IMG/VR virus record: IMGVR_UViG_3300010885_016083
Location: 1 to 64,000 of that record
Source of the DNA: a virus
Direction: 5' to 3' (one strand)
Length of the DNA: 64,000 nucleotides
The notes beneath the pieces are model-generated. The model was given only the letters and a program-made list of their open reading frames with translations, had not been told where the DNA came from and ran no database searches. The position numbers and the translations under genes are program-made. How positions within the stretch are numbered: position 1 is the first letter of the stretch; every line of letters starts with the position of its first letter. Shown here in pieces: positions 18,441 to 27,621 of the stretch.

Positions 18441-20657
18441 ATGAGTTCTGCGGTAAAACCTTTAAAGATTTCCGACACATCTGTATTGCCCTATGGGCTA
18501 CAGAAATCTTTTAAGATAGCAGATAGTGAATTTACTGCGAGTGGATTAGCTGTAGAAATAGCTAAAAACTTTGCGGTAACAGCAAGTGGTGACAATACTT
18601 TATCTCTATTTTATCGTTCAGCTTACCAGTTATACTACGCACAATCAGCTTATTCACAATCAGTTTACGAACCATTATCTTCACAGACATATGGAATGCT
18701 TGCTGATGCTACAGATAGCTCTAGCGTTTCGATAGCAAATATTTACGATTCGTATAATCAATCCTTTGCTACTTCTGGCTCTTTAGATTACAACTATAGA
18801 TTATTTAGTAGTGCATCAGCTGCAAAAGTAGTAGCAGTTTCCGTACCACAGGTATATTTCGGGGAAGGAATAGCAAGAAAAAGTTTTGCTATAGAGCCTG
18901 ATGATAAATCGTATTATATTCTTGATGATGGTAACGGTAACTTATTTGATATTGTACCTTACTTAAATTCTAAATTCGGAACAGGTAGTTACAATTTAGC
19001 TAACTATACTGGAAGTGCATTATTAGATACTAACCTAATTTACGAGGCTTATGTAAGCGGTACCTTTGTAGGAAACATATTTTATTCAGCAGGCTTAATA
19101 TATGTAACTAACGATATTTACTACTGTGCTTTGGCACAAGACCCGGAATGTGCTAGCCCTAGTCCTACTTCTACCCCTACGTTAACAACAACGCAGACAC
19201 AGACTCCTTCGGTTACAGCTACTAGAACACAGTCACCTACTCCTACACAGACTCCTACTAGCACTAGGACTCCTACAAATAGTAGTACTGCTACACCTAC
19301 TTTAACAAGTACTAATACTCAAACAAATACCCAAACTAATAGTCAAACAGCTACACAGACTCCTACAAATACGAGTACTAAGACGCCTACGTTAACATCG
19401 ACACCTACGTTGACGACTACTTCTACTCAAACAAATACTCAAACTAGTACACAAACTCCAACCAATAGCGGTACATCTACTCCTACGTTAACTTCTACGC
19501 AAACGCCTACACAGACGTTAACTAGTACTCCAACGTTAACACAAACTCCTACCTTAACAAATTCGTCTACGCAGACACAAACCCCTTCGTTAACAAGTAC
19601 TAGTACCCAGACTCCTACACAGACGCTAACAAGTACTAGTACTCAAACACCTACTCAGTCAGTAACTGCAACTAATACACAGACTCCGACACAGACAGTA
19701 ACAAGTACTAGTACACAGACTCCTACTCAAACTTTAACAAGTACTAATACTCAAACTCAAACTAACACGCAGTCACAAACTGCTACTAATACAAGAACTC
19801 CTACATCAACACCGACACCAACTACATCTAGCCCACCACCTCCTAATTTATTAAGAATAACAGGGACTACTGTAGACTGTACTGGCGGTAATGCAACTAT
19901 TAACGTAGCAGGTGGTTTACCACCTTATGAGTATAGTCTAGATGCAGGTTTAAATTGGACTGCACCTACCTCTGCATCATACTACTCTGCTAGTACAGCA
20001 TTAGCTTATATAGATCCATGGGTAAGAGACCAAACAGGAATATTCTATAGAGGAACACAGACTCAATGTAGTGATTATACGTTAACAGTTGTACCTACAT
20101 ATTTGACGTATAACTCTCAAGGTTATGTAACTGCTTCTAACCCCACCCAGTATACCAGCTCCTTTATATTATCCGGCTCATATGATTCGAACCACGGATT
20201 ATCAGCTACAGCACTAGGAACAACAACCTTTATAGCATGGTCTAACTCTCCAGGAACTGTTGATATTATTTCTTCTTTATCGTCTATTACGTATAATTTA
20301 AGATATTCAACAACAATTTATGCATTATTTGATGTAGTTGATGTAGTAACGAAAGAATTCTGTTATTATAACATTTCAGGTTCGGCTTTATCTACTAGCG
20401 ATTTAAATGTAGTTTGTAGTACTTGTCCTACTTCTAGTATAGTTTATTTTAATAAATCTGCTTATAGTAGTTCTAAAGGAGATATAACAGCCCTTACTTG
20501 GTACTCTTCTAGTTTATTATCTGGAACAACTTCTAACGGATTCTACAAACAACCTATAACAGATACAACAATAAGTAATCCTCCAATATTTATATTGGCA
20601 AGCGGTATTCCTACTTATTCAGGTAGCTGCGACAATTTACCAATCAGTTGCCTTTGA
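18441..20657 (+). CDS. Mucin-like fibre protein with Thr-x stalk and SprB-like domain
   Basis: 738 residues in three parts. Residues 1-235 form a structural N-terminal region, presumably virion attachment. Residues about 239-468 are a stalk in which Thr occupies nearly every second position (TPTQTLTSTSTQTPTQ and variants). After it come ITGTTVDCTGGNATINVAGG and LPPYEYSLDAGLNW, resembling the SprB repeat of Bacteroidota gliding adhesins, then further Cys-containing beta sequence ending CDNLPISCL. The stalk looks like an O-glycosylation substrate, and glycosyltransferase genes lie downstream from 25191. It stops with TGA. The fibre role is inferred from architecture and position. Confidence 0.68.
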   Translation: MSSAVKPLKISDTSVLPYGLQKSFKIADSEFTASGLAVEIAKNFAVTASGDNTLSLFYRSAYQLYYAQSAYSQSVYEPLSSQTYGMLADATDSSSVSIANIYDSYNQSFATSGSLDYNYRLFSSASAAKVVAVSVPQVYFGEGIARKSFAIEPDDKSYYILDDGNGNLFDIVPYLNSKFGTGSYNLANYTGSALLDTNLIYEAYVSGTFVGNIFYSAGLIYVTNDIYYCALAQDPECASPSPTSTPTLTTTQTQTPSVTATRTQSPTPTQTPTSTRTPTNSSTATPTLTSTNTQTNTQTNSQTATQTPTNTSTKTPTLTSTPTLTTTSTQTNTQTSTQTPTNSGTSTPTLTSTQTPTQTLTSTPTLTQTPTLTNSSTQTQTPSLTSTSTQTPTQTLTSTSTQTPTQSVTATNTQTPTQTVTSTSTQTPTQTLTSTNTQTQTNTQSQTATNTRTPTSTPTPTTSSPPPPNLLRITGTTVDCTGGNATINVAGGLPPYEYSLDAGLNWTAPTSASYYSASTALAYIDPWVRDQTGIFYRGTQTQCSDYTLTVVPTYLTYNSQGYVTASNPTQYTSSFILSGSYDSNHGLSATALGTTTFIAWSNSPGTVDIISSLSSITYNLRYSTTIYALFDVVDVVTKEFCYYNISGSALSTSDLNVVCSTCPTSSIVYFNKSAYSSSKGDITALTWYSSSLLSGTTSNGFYKQPITDTTISNPPIFILASGIPTYSGSCDNLPISCL
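19155..19846 (+). repeat. Thr-x low-complexity stalk-coding repeat
   Basis: About 230 codons in which Thr alternates with Gln, Pro, Ser, Asn, Leu, Val or Ala. All four Thr codons are mixed, so the DNA repeat is degenerate while the protein pattern is strict. This fits selection on the protein stalk rather than recent DNA slippage. Confidence 0.85.
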
Positions 20658-20670
20658 TAAAAAATAGACT

Positions 20671-23600
20671 ATGCCCTTAAGTCATTCTAAAACGCTTAAT
20701 TATTTTGCCTCTGATTTCGTAGATGCTAAACCAAGCTATGCTACTTCTACATCAAAGGGCGTAGATAATTCGTATACGTATACTAAGGGAATTTTATACG
20801 CAAACATATCTATACCTTTAGACTTAACAACAACAGATTACGGATATGTAGTATTTGATATAACTTATAATGGAGGTGCTAGTTTTGCAGGTATTTCTTT
20901 TTCGACAGATAACGAATCTACCATAGCTGTAGGAACTGATTTAGATGATTTATTTATACCTTTTCCTATAGGGCTGGGTTGTGGTTTTGACTATAAATTA
21001 ACCAACGGAGTTAAGAAGAGAATCTATGTAATAGTAAACTCTAATCGTTCGAATACTACTAAGTATTTAAACATAGAGACTACTATAGGTAACACCACTT
21101 CATTATCAGGAAACAACTTCGTAATAGAGTACGATTGTCCTAATCCATTATATAGCTATACAACAGGACTTCACGTATATTCTCCTTACGACTCAGCCAA
21201 TAGCCCTGCTTTAACAACTAAGTTATATTCTAGACATGCTATTAATACTTGGTCTGAAAACAAACGAGTATGGGCAACAGCAGAATTTAGTCATCCAGCT
21301 TTCCAGTATTACTATTCTTACGGCAGTGAAGGAAAAGTATTTAAGGTAGGCGGTCCTTTTAACAGGGCATTTGGTATTTTTATATACTATGTGTTTTCCG
21401 CATCTGCATTTAGTCAATCTTTTTTAGGTAAGTTATTTGGAGTTTCTCCATACACGCAAAAAGAAGTAATAAACGGACCTACTACTTTACAGGATAATGA
21501 TGACGGGGTAGATGCATGTGCTAATCCATTAATTACTAAGCTAGGTATAATTACAGAAGTACATACCATCTCTACATTAACAAGACCTTCTAGGTATAAA
21601 TTTCTTTTAGGGTATCACGCATCAACAAGGCAATTATCTAACGATAACTTTTTTACTAAATACGTATTTTCAGAAAAGAAATTCTATCCTTTAACAGGAA
21701 TAAGACATGCTCTTTTAAGGTTGACCTATGGAGCAAGAACCGGTTTTAGTTCTTCTGTTTTAGACGGATTTTCTATAGATTTATCTTTTTTAGCTGCTAC
21801 TGGTCAATCTTTTGGCTCTGCTGCTTTAAGCTCATTTTTAGTTTTTAAAGCCATAGCAGCTTTTGGAATAGCTTCTGCACAAACCGCATTTCTAAATGTT
21901 ACTACTAATATAGCTTACCAAACACTTATAGACGTATCACTCTGGTCGGATGCAGGTAGAGAATTAGTTACAACTGTTTCTAAGCAAGTAACACAGGTTT
22001 TAGCAAAGACCGCTGCAGCAAAGTTAGCTGATATAGCAGCTGCCGTTTTCACAGGATTAGGGTATCTAGCTGCATTTTACGCTATAGTATCTGGAATAGA
22101 GTTAATCTATAAGTTTTTTGAAAATCAGACATTTACAGCTATAGAAGAGTGTAAATACTTTATAAAACACTATACTACAACTCCTTATATCAATACCGGA
22201 AACATTTTAAAGAGAAGAAGAGTTTCTACTGCTCCAGACCCAGGTGCTACTTGTCAAACTTATACATTCTTTAATACTAACGAGTGGCCTGTCTACGTAT
22301 ACTATGTACCTTGTGGAAAGACGCAAGAGGTTTCTTATAATATAGACTCTAATGAATCTATTTCATTCTGTGTACAAGACGGGTATGTACCTTATGGAAT
22401 TACTACTGAAGGGCTTTCTATTTACGGCCCTCAAGGAGCCTGTAGCGATACTACATCTATAGTTGAAACGACTAATAACGGGTTTTATTGTGATGGAGTA
22501 TATTTTTATCAACAAGCCGGTGGTGTAGTTACAACTAAGGAATTATCAAGTACTATAACTTTAACTTCTGAAAGCCCAGAAATAGTAACGGGCTTTGAAT
22601 ATTCACTAAAGGCTGATGATCCTACTTTAGTAACTAGAATAGATAGTTTGCTTTTATTACCGTATACTTCAGGTGAGCCTGATGCTTATGTTACTGCTTC
22701 AAGTGTATTCTACAGTGGAAAAGTAAGCGGTAGTATAACTTTGCTACCTAACAACCAAATGGAGATAGTACCAGGTAAAATATTTTTGAACTTAGACCCT
22801 AGTGCATCTTTTAGTTTTAGTAGTTCAGCCCAAGCTAATACTTTTGCTAATGGGTTGTATGGTTCCATGTCGGATTTAACTACTGGTTCTTTTAATTATG
22901 CAACACCTTTATCTGGTAGTAATTTAGGTATATACGTAGCTACATTTACTCATACTTTAAAATTAGAAAGTAATCCAAGTGCTACTCAAATTTACTTCCC
23001 TAATACTAGCTCACTAGGCTTAGTAACAGGTACATCTGTTTACTCTGACGCTCTAGGGGGGACTAAAGTATTAAACGGATTCTATTGTGTGACTGGATCC
23101 ATTATATCTGGCTCTAATCAATATAACAAATTCTACGAAATAAGAAGCGGTTCAGTAGTTGACATATACAATATGCCTTCAGCTAGCAGTACTGCTGTAA
23201 CTAATACATCAGGAAGTTCTTTTCTTTTAACTACGACTGATTTAAATAAGACTAGTAATTGGTACGCATATGCTAGTTCTATAACAGAATTAAACACTAT
23301 AGTTAATTCATATAATACTACTTCTAGTTTTAATACAACTACTATCTACGGACAGAATTTTATAAAGAGAGGCTTCCTTACTGCTAGTTATGCAAACGAC
23401 TTTTATAACGTATCAGACTTTACTTTATACTCAAGTAATTTTAATACAGCTAGTACTGTAGAAGCAGATAACGGATACTATTCACCTCTAGTACCCTGGG
23501 GGTCTAGTGACGTGTTCATTTACAATAGAGCTAAATCTATGTCTTTAGATATAGAGGAAATATGTCTTTCTTCTAATCCTCCTACAAATACATTATACGG

Positions 23601-25134
23601 ATTTTATGTAGTCGGTAGATCAGGAAGTACAGAATCTCCATTATTTAATGAAGTAAATTTAACAGCTAAGGTATATCTAGACGTATCTGGGAGTCCAGTA
23701 TATACATCTAGCTATGCAGTAACTTGTTCTTCAGATACTTCTAGAACATATGTTCCATATGGAGTAGAGATACCTACGTTTAATAACGTATACCGTATAG
23801 ATATATTTTCAATAGACTCACCTAATCCAGTCAATAAGTATTTTTATAGTACGGGTAGCTTTATAGGATGTAACAACCCAACATCAACTCCTACCCCTAC
23901 TCCTACAAGTACAAGAACTCCTACGTTAACTGCGACGCCTACATTAACGCAGACACAAACCAGAACACAAACGCAGACACCTACTAATAGTAGTACCCAA
24001 ACTCCTACGTTAACATCTACTCCTACGTTAACAAGTACAAGTACCCAAACACCTACTCAGTCGGTAACAGCTACTAGTACGCAGACTCCTACGCAAACGG
24101 TAACAAGTACCTCTACGAATACTCAAACCCCTACCCGAACATTAACATCGACTCCTACGCAAACAGTAACAAGTACCTCTACGAATACTCAAACCCCTAC
24201 CCGAACATTAACATCGACTCCTACACAAACAGTAACAAGTACCTCTACTAATACTCAAACACCTACTCAAACGGTAACAAGTACCTCTACGAATACTCAA
24301 ACGCCTACACAGACGTTAACAAGTACTTCTACGAATACTCAAACTCCTACCCAAACAAATACTCAAACTGCTACAGCAAGATATAGGTATTTGAGATATG
24401 ATGTTAATACTGGTAACTGTACAACATCTAACCCGGTAGCCTTCTGGTCTTATTCTAATTTCTCCTCCGGCTACTATTTTATCAACGGAAACTTTGGTAC
24501 TTACTACTATATAGCAACTTCTGCACACTCAGATAACACTAATGAGATTACATCGTTCTCAGGTACTACCTGCAACATACCAACACAGACCGCTACTAAT
24601 ACTCAGACTGCTACAAATACACAGACAAGTACTAACACGCAAACATCTACAGCAACAGCAACAGCTAGATATACATACTTAAGATATGACGTAGACACTA
24701 GTAATTGCAACAATAACAACCCTGTACCGTTCTGGTCGTATACCAGTTACAGTTCAGGTCATTACTACTTAAATAACGATTTCACGTATTACTACTATAT
24801 TGCTTCTAATGCTCACGTAGATTACACTAATGAGATAACAGCAGTAAGCGCTACAACTTGTAATATACCCACTCAAACTCCTACTAATACGCAAACTAGT
24901 ACTAGTACTAGCACGAGTACTTCAACAAGTACTTCTACAGCTACAGCTTCAGTTTTACCTATAGAATATGCTCAGTATTATACTTGTACAGCTTCAATAC
25001 CTTACTATATTCAAGGAGTAGGGTATCCTGCTTCTTTAGAGGTTGCCGGGGAATGTATGTTGTATTCGGGTCAAGTATTTACTCCAGCAGGAACTGAGTT
25101 TTATTTCTACTCTAATCCGTATTGCTCTTGTTAG
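20671..25134 (+). CDS. Giant mucin-like fibre protein with beads on Thr-rich stalks
   Basis: 1487 residues. Residues 1-350 are beta-rich. About 370-490 is a hydrophobic helical segment (AALSSFLVFKAIAAFGIASA, AAVFTGLGYLAAFYAIVSGI) that is unusual in a fibre. About 520-1065 is beta-rich with Ser/Thr. Residues about 1070-1234 form a Thr-x stalk. Two related 70-residue beads follow (YLRYDVNTGNC ... TTCNIP at about 1235-1305, and YLRYDVDTSNC ... TTCNIP at about 1332-1402). Shorter Thr/Ser linkers and a Cys-rich tip ending NPYCSC complete it. Likely a long host-contact fibre. It is the gene immediately before the glycosyltransferases. Confidence 0.65.
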   Translation: MPLSHSKTLNYFASDFVDAKPSYATSTSKGVDNSYTYTKGILYANISIPLDLTTTDYGYVVFDITYNGGASFAGISFSTDNESTIAVGTDLDDLFIPFPIGLGCGFDYKLTNGVKKRIYVIVNSNRSNTTKYLNIETTIGNTTSLSGNNFVIEYDCPNPLYSYTTGLHVYSPYDSANSPALTTKLYSRHAINTWSENKRVWATAEFSHPAFQYYYSYGSEGKVFKVGGPFNRAFGIFIYYVFSASAFSQSFLGKLFGVSPYTQKEVINGPTTLQDNDDGVDACANPLITKLGIITEVHTISTLTRPSRYKFLLGYHASTRQLSNDNFFTKYVFSEKKFYPLTGIRHALLRLTYGARTGFSSSVLDGFSIDLSFLAATGQSFGSAALSSFLVFKAIAAFGIASAQTAFLNVTTNIAYQTLIDVSLWSDAGRELVTTVSKQVTQVLAKTAAAKLADIAAAVFTGLGYLAAFYAIVSGIELIYKFFENQTFTAIEECKYFIKHYTTTPYINTGNILKRRRVSTAPDPGATCQTYTFFNTNEWPVYVYYVPCGKTQEVSYNIDSNESISFCVQDGYVPYGITTEGLSIYGPQGACSDTTSIVETTNNGFYCDGVYFYQQAGGVVTTKELSSTITLTSESPEIVTGFEYSLKADDPTLVTRIDSLLLLPYTSGEPDAYVTASSVFYSGKVSGSITLLPNNQMEIVPGKIFLNLDPSASFSFSSSAQANTFANGLYGSMSDLTTGSFNYATPLSGSNLGIYVATFTHTLKLESNPSATQIYFPNTSSLGLVTGTSVYSDALGGTKVLNGFYCVTGSIISGSNQYNKFYEIRSGSVVDIYNMPSASSTAVTNTSGSSFLLTTTDLNKTSNWYAYASSITELNTIVNSYNTTSSFNTTTIYGQNFIKRGFLTASYANDFYNVSDFTLYSSNFNTASTVEADNGYYSPLVPWGSSDVFIYNRAKSMSLDIEEICLSSNPPTNTLYGFYVVGRSGSTESPLFNEVNLTAKVYLDVSGSPVYTSSYAVTCSSDTSRTYVPYGVEIPTFNNVYRIDIFSIDSPNPVNKYFYSTGSFIGCNNPTSTPTPTPTSTRTPTLTATPTLTQTQTRTQTQTPTNSSTQTPTLTSTPTLTSTSTQTPTQSVTATSTQTPTQTVTSTSTNTQTPTRTLTSTPTQTVTSTSTNTQTPTRTLTSTPTQTVTSTSTNTQTPTQTVTSTSTNTQTPTQTLTSTSTNTQTPTQTNTQTATARYRYLRYDVNTGNCTTSNPVAFWSYSNFSSGYYFINGNFGTYYYIATSAHSDNTNEITSFSGTTCNIPTQTATNTQTATNTQTSTNTQTSTATATARYTYLRYDVDTSNCNNNNPVPFWSYTSYSSGHYYLNNDFTYYYYIASNAHVDYTNEITAVSATTCNIPTQTPTNTQTSTSTSTSTSTSTSTATASVLPIEYAQYYTCTASIPYYIQGVGYPASLEVAGECMLYSGQVFTPAGTEFYFYSNPYCSC
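23880..24375 (+). repeat. Thr-x stalk repeat with nearly exact 66-nt tandem units
   Basis: Stalk-coding low-complexity DNA. Between 24103 and 24234 a 66-nt unit occurs twice almost identically (start points 24103 and 24169), with more diverged copies on either side. This indicates recent tandem duplication here, unlike the codon-scrambled stalk at 19155-19846. Confidence 0.8.
24376..24870 (+). repeat. Duplicated 70-residue bead domain
   Basis: Two copies (about 24376-24582 and 24664-24870) encode homologous domains. They share RYxYLRYDV at the start, FWSYxxxSSGxYxxN in the middle, and TNEIT ... TTCNIP at the end. The copies differ at many residues and codons, so the duplication is older than the 66-nt stalk repeats next to it. 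Confidence 0.8.
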
Positions 25135-25158
25135 TACTAAAGTAGAAAATATAGGAGT

Positions 25159-25165
25159 TATTTAT
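25159..25165 (+). promoter_or_regulatory. TATTTAT box before the glycosyltransferase cluster
   Basis: The box starts 32 nt before the ATG at 25191, in the 56-base gap between the giant fibre gene and the first glycosyltransferase. It is the only box of this kind before the four glycosyltransferase genes, which are tightly coupled to each other. Confidence 0.45.
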
Positions 25166-25190
25166 TAAATTAAGGAAAAGTTAATTTGTT

Positions 25191-26444
25191 ATGTCTAAAA
25201 TTTTTATTTCTATTGCATCTTATAGAGATCCGCAATTATTATCTACTTTACGCGACTGTATAGAGAAAGCCGACAGCCCGGAAAACTTAATATTTTCTAT
25301 AGCATGGCAACACAGTAAATTAGACCTATGGGATAGTTTAGAGGAATTTGCTGATGATCCAAGATTTAGAGTAGTAGATATTCCTTTCGAAGAATCAAAA
25401 GGTGCATGTTGGGCAAGACACGTTATACAGCAAAACTATAAAGATGAGGAGTATACATTGCAGTTAGACTCCCACCATAGATTTATTCAAAGCTGGGATA
25501 CAGAGTGTATAAGTTTAATTAAGCAGCTTCAGAAAGCCGGTTTTAAAAAACCATTATTAACATCGTACATATCTTCATTCAATCCAGATAACGATCCTGA
25601 AGAGAGAATTTTAGAACCTTGGTGGATGACTTATGACAGGTTTATCCCAGAAGGAGCTATATTCTTTTTACCGGCTACGATTCCCAATTGGAAAAAGTTA
25701 AAAATACCAATACCCTCTAGATTTCTATCTGCTCACTTTATTTTTACTATAGGTAAGTGGATTAAAGAAGTACCTTATGATCCTGATTATTACTTCCATG
25801 GAGAAGAAATTTCTCTAGCAGTTCGTTCATATACTTGGGGATATGATTTATTTCATCCTCATAAAGTAATTGCATGGCATGAATATACTAGGAGAGGTAG
25901 AACAAAACAGTGGGATGATGATAAAGAATGGGTAGCTAAAAATATTCAATGCCATAAAAAGAATAGAGCATTATTTGGAATGGATGGAGAGAGAAGAGAA
26001 GGTTTTGATTATTCGAAATACGATTTCGGAAAAGTACGTTCTTTAGCTCAATACGAAGCATTCTCTGGTATCAATTTTAAAAGAAGAGCAGTACAGCAAT
26101 ATACTTTAGATAACAGAATAGCTCCTAATCCTATCATCACAGGACCTTTAGAATACGAAGAGTCATTTTTATCTGTATTTAAACATTGCATAGACATATA
26201 TCCTGCTCAGGTACCTCTTACTGATTATGAATTTTGGGTAGTAGCTTTCGAAAACGAAAAAGGAGAGACTATACATAGGCAAGATGCTAATATAGATGAG
26301 TTAAATAGAATAGCTAATGACCCAGACGGTTACTATAAGGTTTGGAGAACATTTAATATAAAGGGGGATAAACCTTTCAAATGGGTTGTTTGGCCGTTTT
26401 CTACTGCAAATGGTTGGTGTGATAGATTAGAAGGAAATTTATAA
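25191..26444 (+). CDS. GT60-like polypeptide N-acetylglucosaminyltransferase
   Basis: 417 residues. Residues 1-290 match the pattern of the GlcNAc glycosyltransferase family (CAZy GT60): IFISIASYRDPQLLSTLRDC, then SKGACWARHVIQ, EYTLQLDSHHRFIQSWD with a DxH metal-binding motif at residues 93-95, and a later YFHGEEISLAVRSYTWGYDL. Characterised GT60 enzymes (for example from Dictyostelium) transfer GlcNAc from UDP-GlcNAc to Thr/Ser of mucin-type domains or to hydroxyproline. A C-terminal domain of about 100 residues may bind the target. It lies directly after two Thr-rich fibre genes and its stop overlaps the next start, so it probably acts in the cytoplasm on those stalks. The substrate is inference. 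Confidence 0.72.
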   Translation: MSKIFISIASYRDPQLLSTLRDCIEKADSPENLIFSIAWQHSKLDLWDSLEEFADDPRFRVVDIPFEESKGACWARHVIQQNYKDEEYTLQLDSHHRFIQSWDTECISLIKQLQKAGFKKPLLTSYISSFNPDNDPEERILEPWWMTYDRFIPEGAIFFLPATIPNWKKLKIPIPSRFLSAHFIFTIGKWIKEVPYDPDYYFHGEEISLAVRSYTWGYDLFHPHKVIAWHEYTRRGRTKQWDDDKEWVAKNIQCHKKNRALFGMDGERREGFDYSKYDFGKVRSLAQYEAFSGINFKRRAVQQYTLDNRIAPNPIITGPLEYEESFLSVFKHCIDIYPAQVPLTDYEFWVVAFENEKGETIHRQDANIDELNRIANDPDGYYKVWRTFNIKGDKPFKWVVWPFSTANGWCDRLEGNL

Positions 26445-26926
26445 TGAAAAAGAAGATACTAGCTTTAGCATACACAAGTAAAGAGTATAGAAGCGAGTCT
26501 ATGTACACAGGTACTCCTAGTGTATATTCAGATAGAGCAGATTTAACTAGGAAATTGCCTTGTATGGATACTTGGGTACCTAGATTTGAAGATGCAGGTC
26601 ACGAAGTAATATTCTTTGACGGTAGTAATAACGAGGTATCTTTTGACGAATTAAATAAAATATTACATTTAACATCATCTGAATCTTACGATTACTTTTC
26701 CTTACAACAGGAGAATAAACCATCTTTAATGTTGGTGCGTTTACAAGAAGCCATTTCTTGGTCATTACTGAATAGAGAATTTGACTACATCCTGAGAGTA
26801 GATGATGGTACGTATGTAAATGCATATGTTGTAGATGAATACTTAAAAGAAGTAGAAGGTAGAGATGTAGTGTGGAGTGAGCTGGAGGAGGAGGAGGAAT
26901 ACTATTTAGCAAGAAAGCGTGTTTAG
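26444..26926 (+). CDS. Fringe/beta-1,3-glycosyltransferase-like, N-terminal part of a frameshifted gene
   Basis: 160 residues. It starts KKKILALAYTSKEYRSESMY, has a GT-A style ILRVDDGTYVN with a DDG metal site near residues 118-120, and then runs into a spurious Glu-rich tail. The other frame continues the gene: with one extra G near 26878-26880 the reading becomes VVWSGAGGGGGILFSKKACL, the glycine-rich acceptor-loop motif of fringe-like galactosyltransferases. The intact product would be about 392 residues with the following piece. It overlaps the stop of the GT60-like gene by one base. Confidence 0.62.
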   Translation: MKKKILALAYTSKEYRSESMYTGTPSVYSDRADLTRKLPCMDTWVPRFEDAGHEVIFFDGSNNEVSFDELNKILHLTSSESYDYFSLQQENKPSLMLVRLQEAISWSLLNREFDYILRVDDGTYVNAYVVDEYLKEVEGRDVVWSELEEEEEYYLARKRV

Positions 26927-27621
26927 AGTTATTAGAGTATAACAATACTGAATACTCTCTAGAAGACATGGCTATCTTTAATTCTCCGCTATTCAAAGGT
27001 AGTTGTGAACTGTTTACTACACCTATGATGTGTCCTACGTATGCCGTAGGGGAAAAGCTGTTTACAATGCATTATGCAACAGGTAAGAGAATGTATCATG
27101 CTGACTCTATAATTAGTTCGTACTATAATGATATACCGCAAAGAAGAAAATTAGTTTTAAATTACCCTGTACCACCTACCAAGCCAAATAAAACAAATAC
27201 AGTAAATTGCGATTCAAAGGAAAACACCCCACTATGGTATTCGTTAGATAAAGATAAGTATAACTGGGAGTATTTCGGGGCTTATACTCGTTCAAGCTAC
27301 CAGACAATCAACTCAGGAATCCCTATTTTGCCTTTTGGGGAAAAATCTTTAGAATTGATCTTTACTTATAATTTATCTACAGATGCTGGTGACGACAGAT
27401 ATACAATGTATATGGAACATTATATAGAAAGTTTAGCAGAGTATGGATTTTTTATAGCATTCTTCTCTTTAGATCAACAAATATGGGTTGATAAATTAGT
27501 TTCCTATTTAGTATCCAAGAATATACTTTATAGTATTTATCCAAATGTAGAAGTAACCGATAAAGTAACTATAGAGTACGTTGAAAAAGAAGTAGGTACA
27601 TTTATTTTATTTGAAAAATGA
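26927..27621 (+). CDS. Fringe/beta-1,3-glycosyltransferase-like, C-terminal part of the frameshifted gene
   Basis: The frame is open well upstream of the ATG at 26968 and encodes KACLELLEYNNTEYSLEDMA before it, so that internal ATG is probably not a real start. The domain continues with a Cys-containing segment (GSCELFTTPMMCPTYAVGEK) and a helical C-terminal half containing FTYNLSTDAGDDRYTMYMEH. The coding region ends in TGA overlapping the next ATG. Treat it as the continuation of 26444-26926. Confidence 0.58.

Noticed and set aside
19155-24950. Repeat-rich DNA as a CRISPR array
   Set aside because: Repeats are in frame, encode Thr-x stalks, have no unique spacers of constant length, and lie inside long open frames.
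26968-27621. Separate small gene starting at ATG 26968
   Set aside because: The frame is open upstream and encodes the missing glycine-rich loop of the glycosyltransferase, so it is the second half of one gene.
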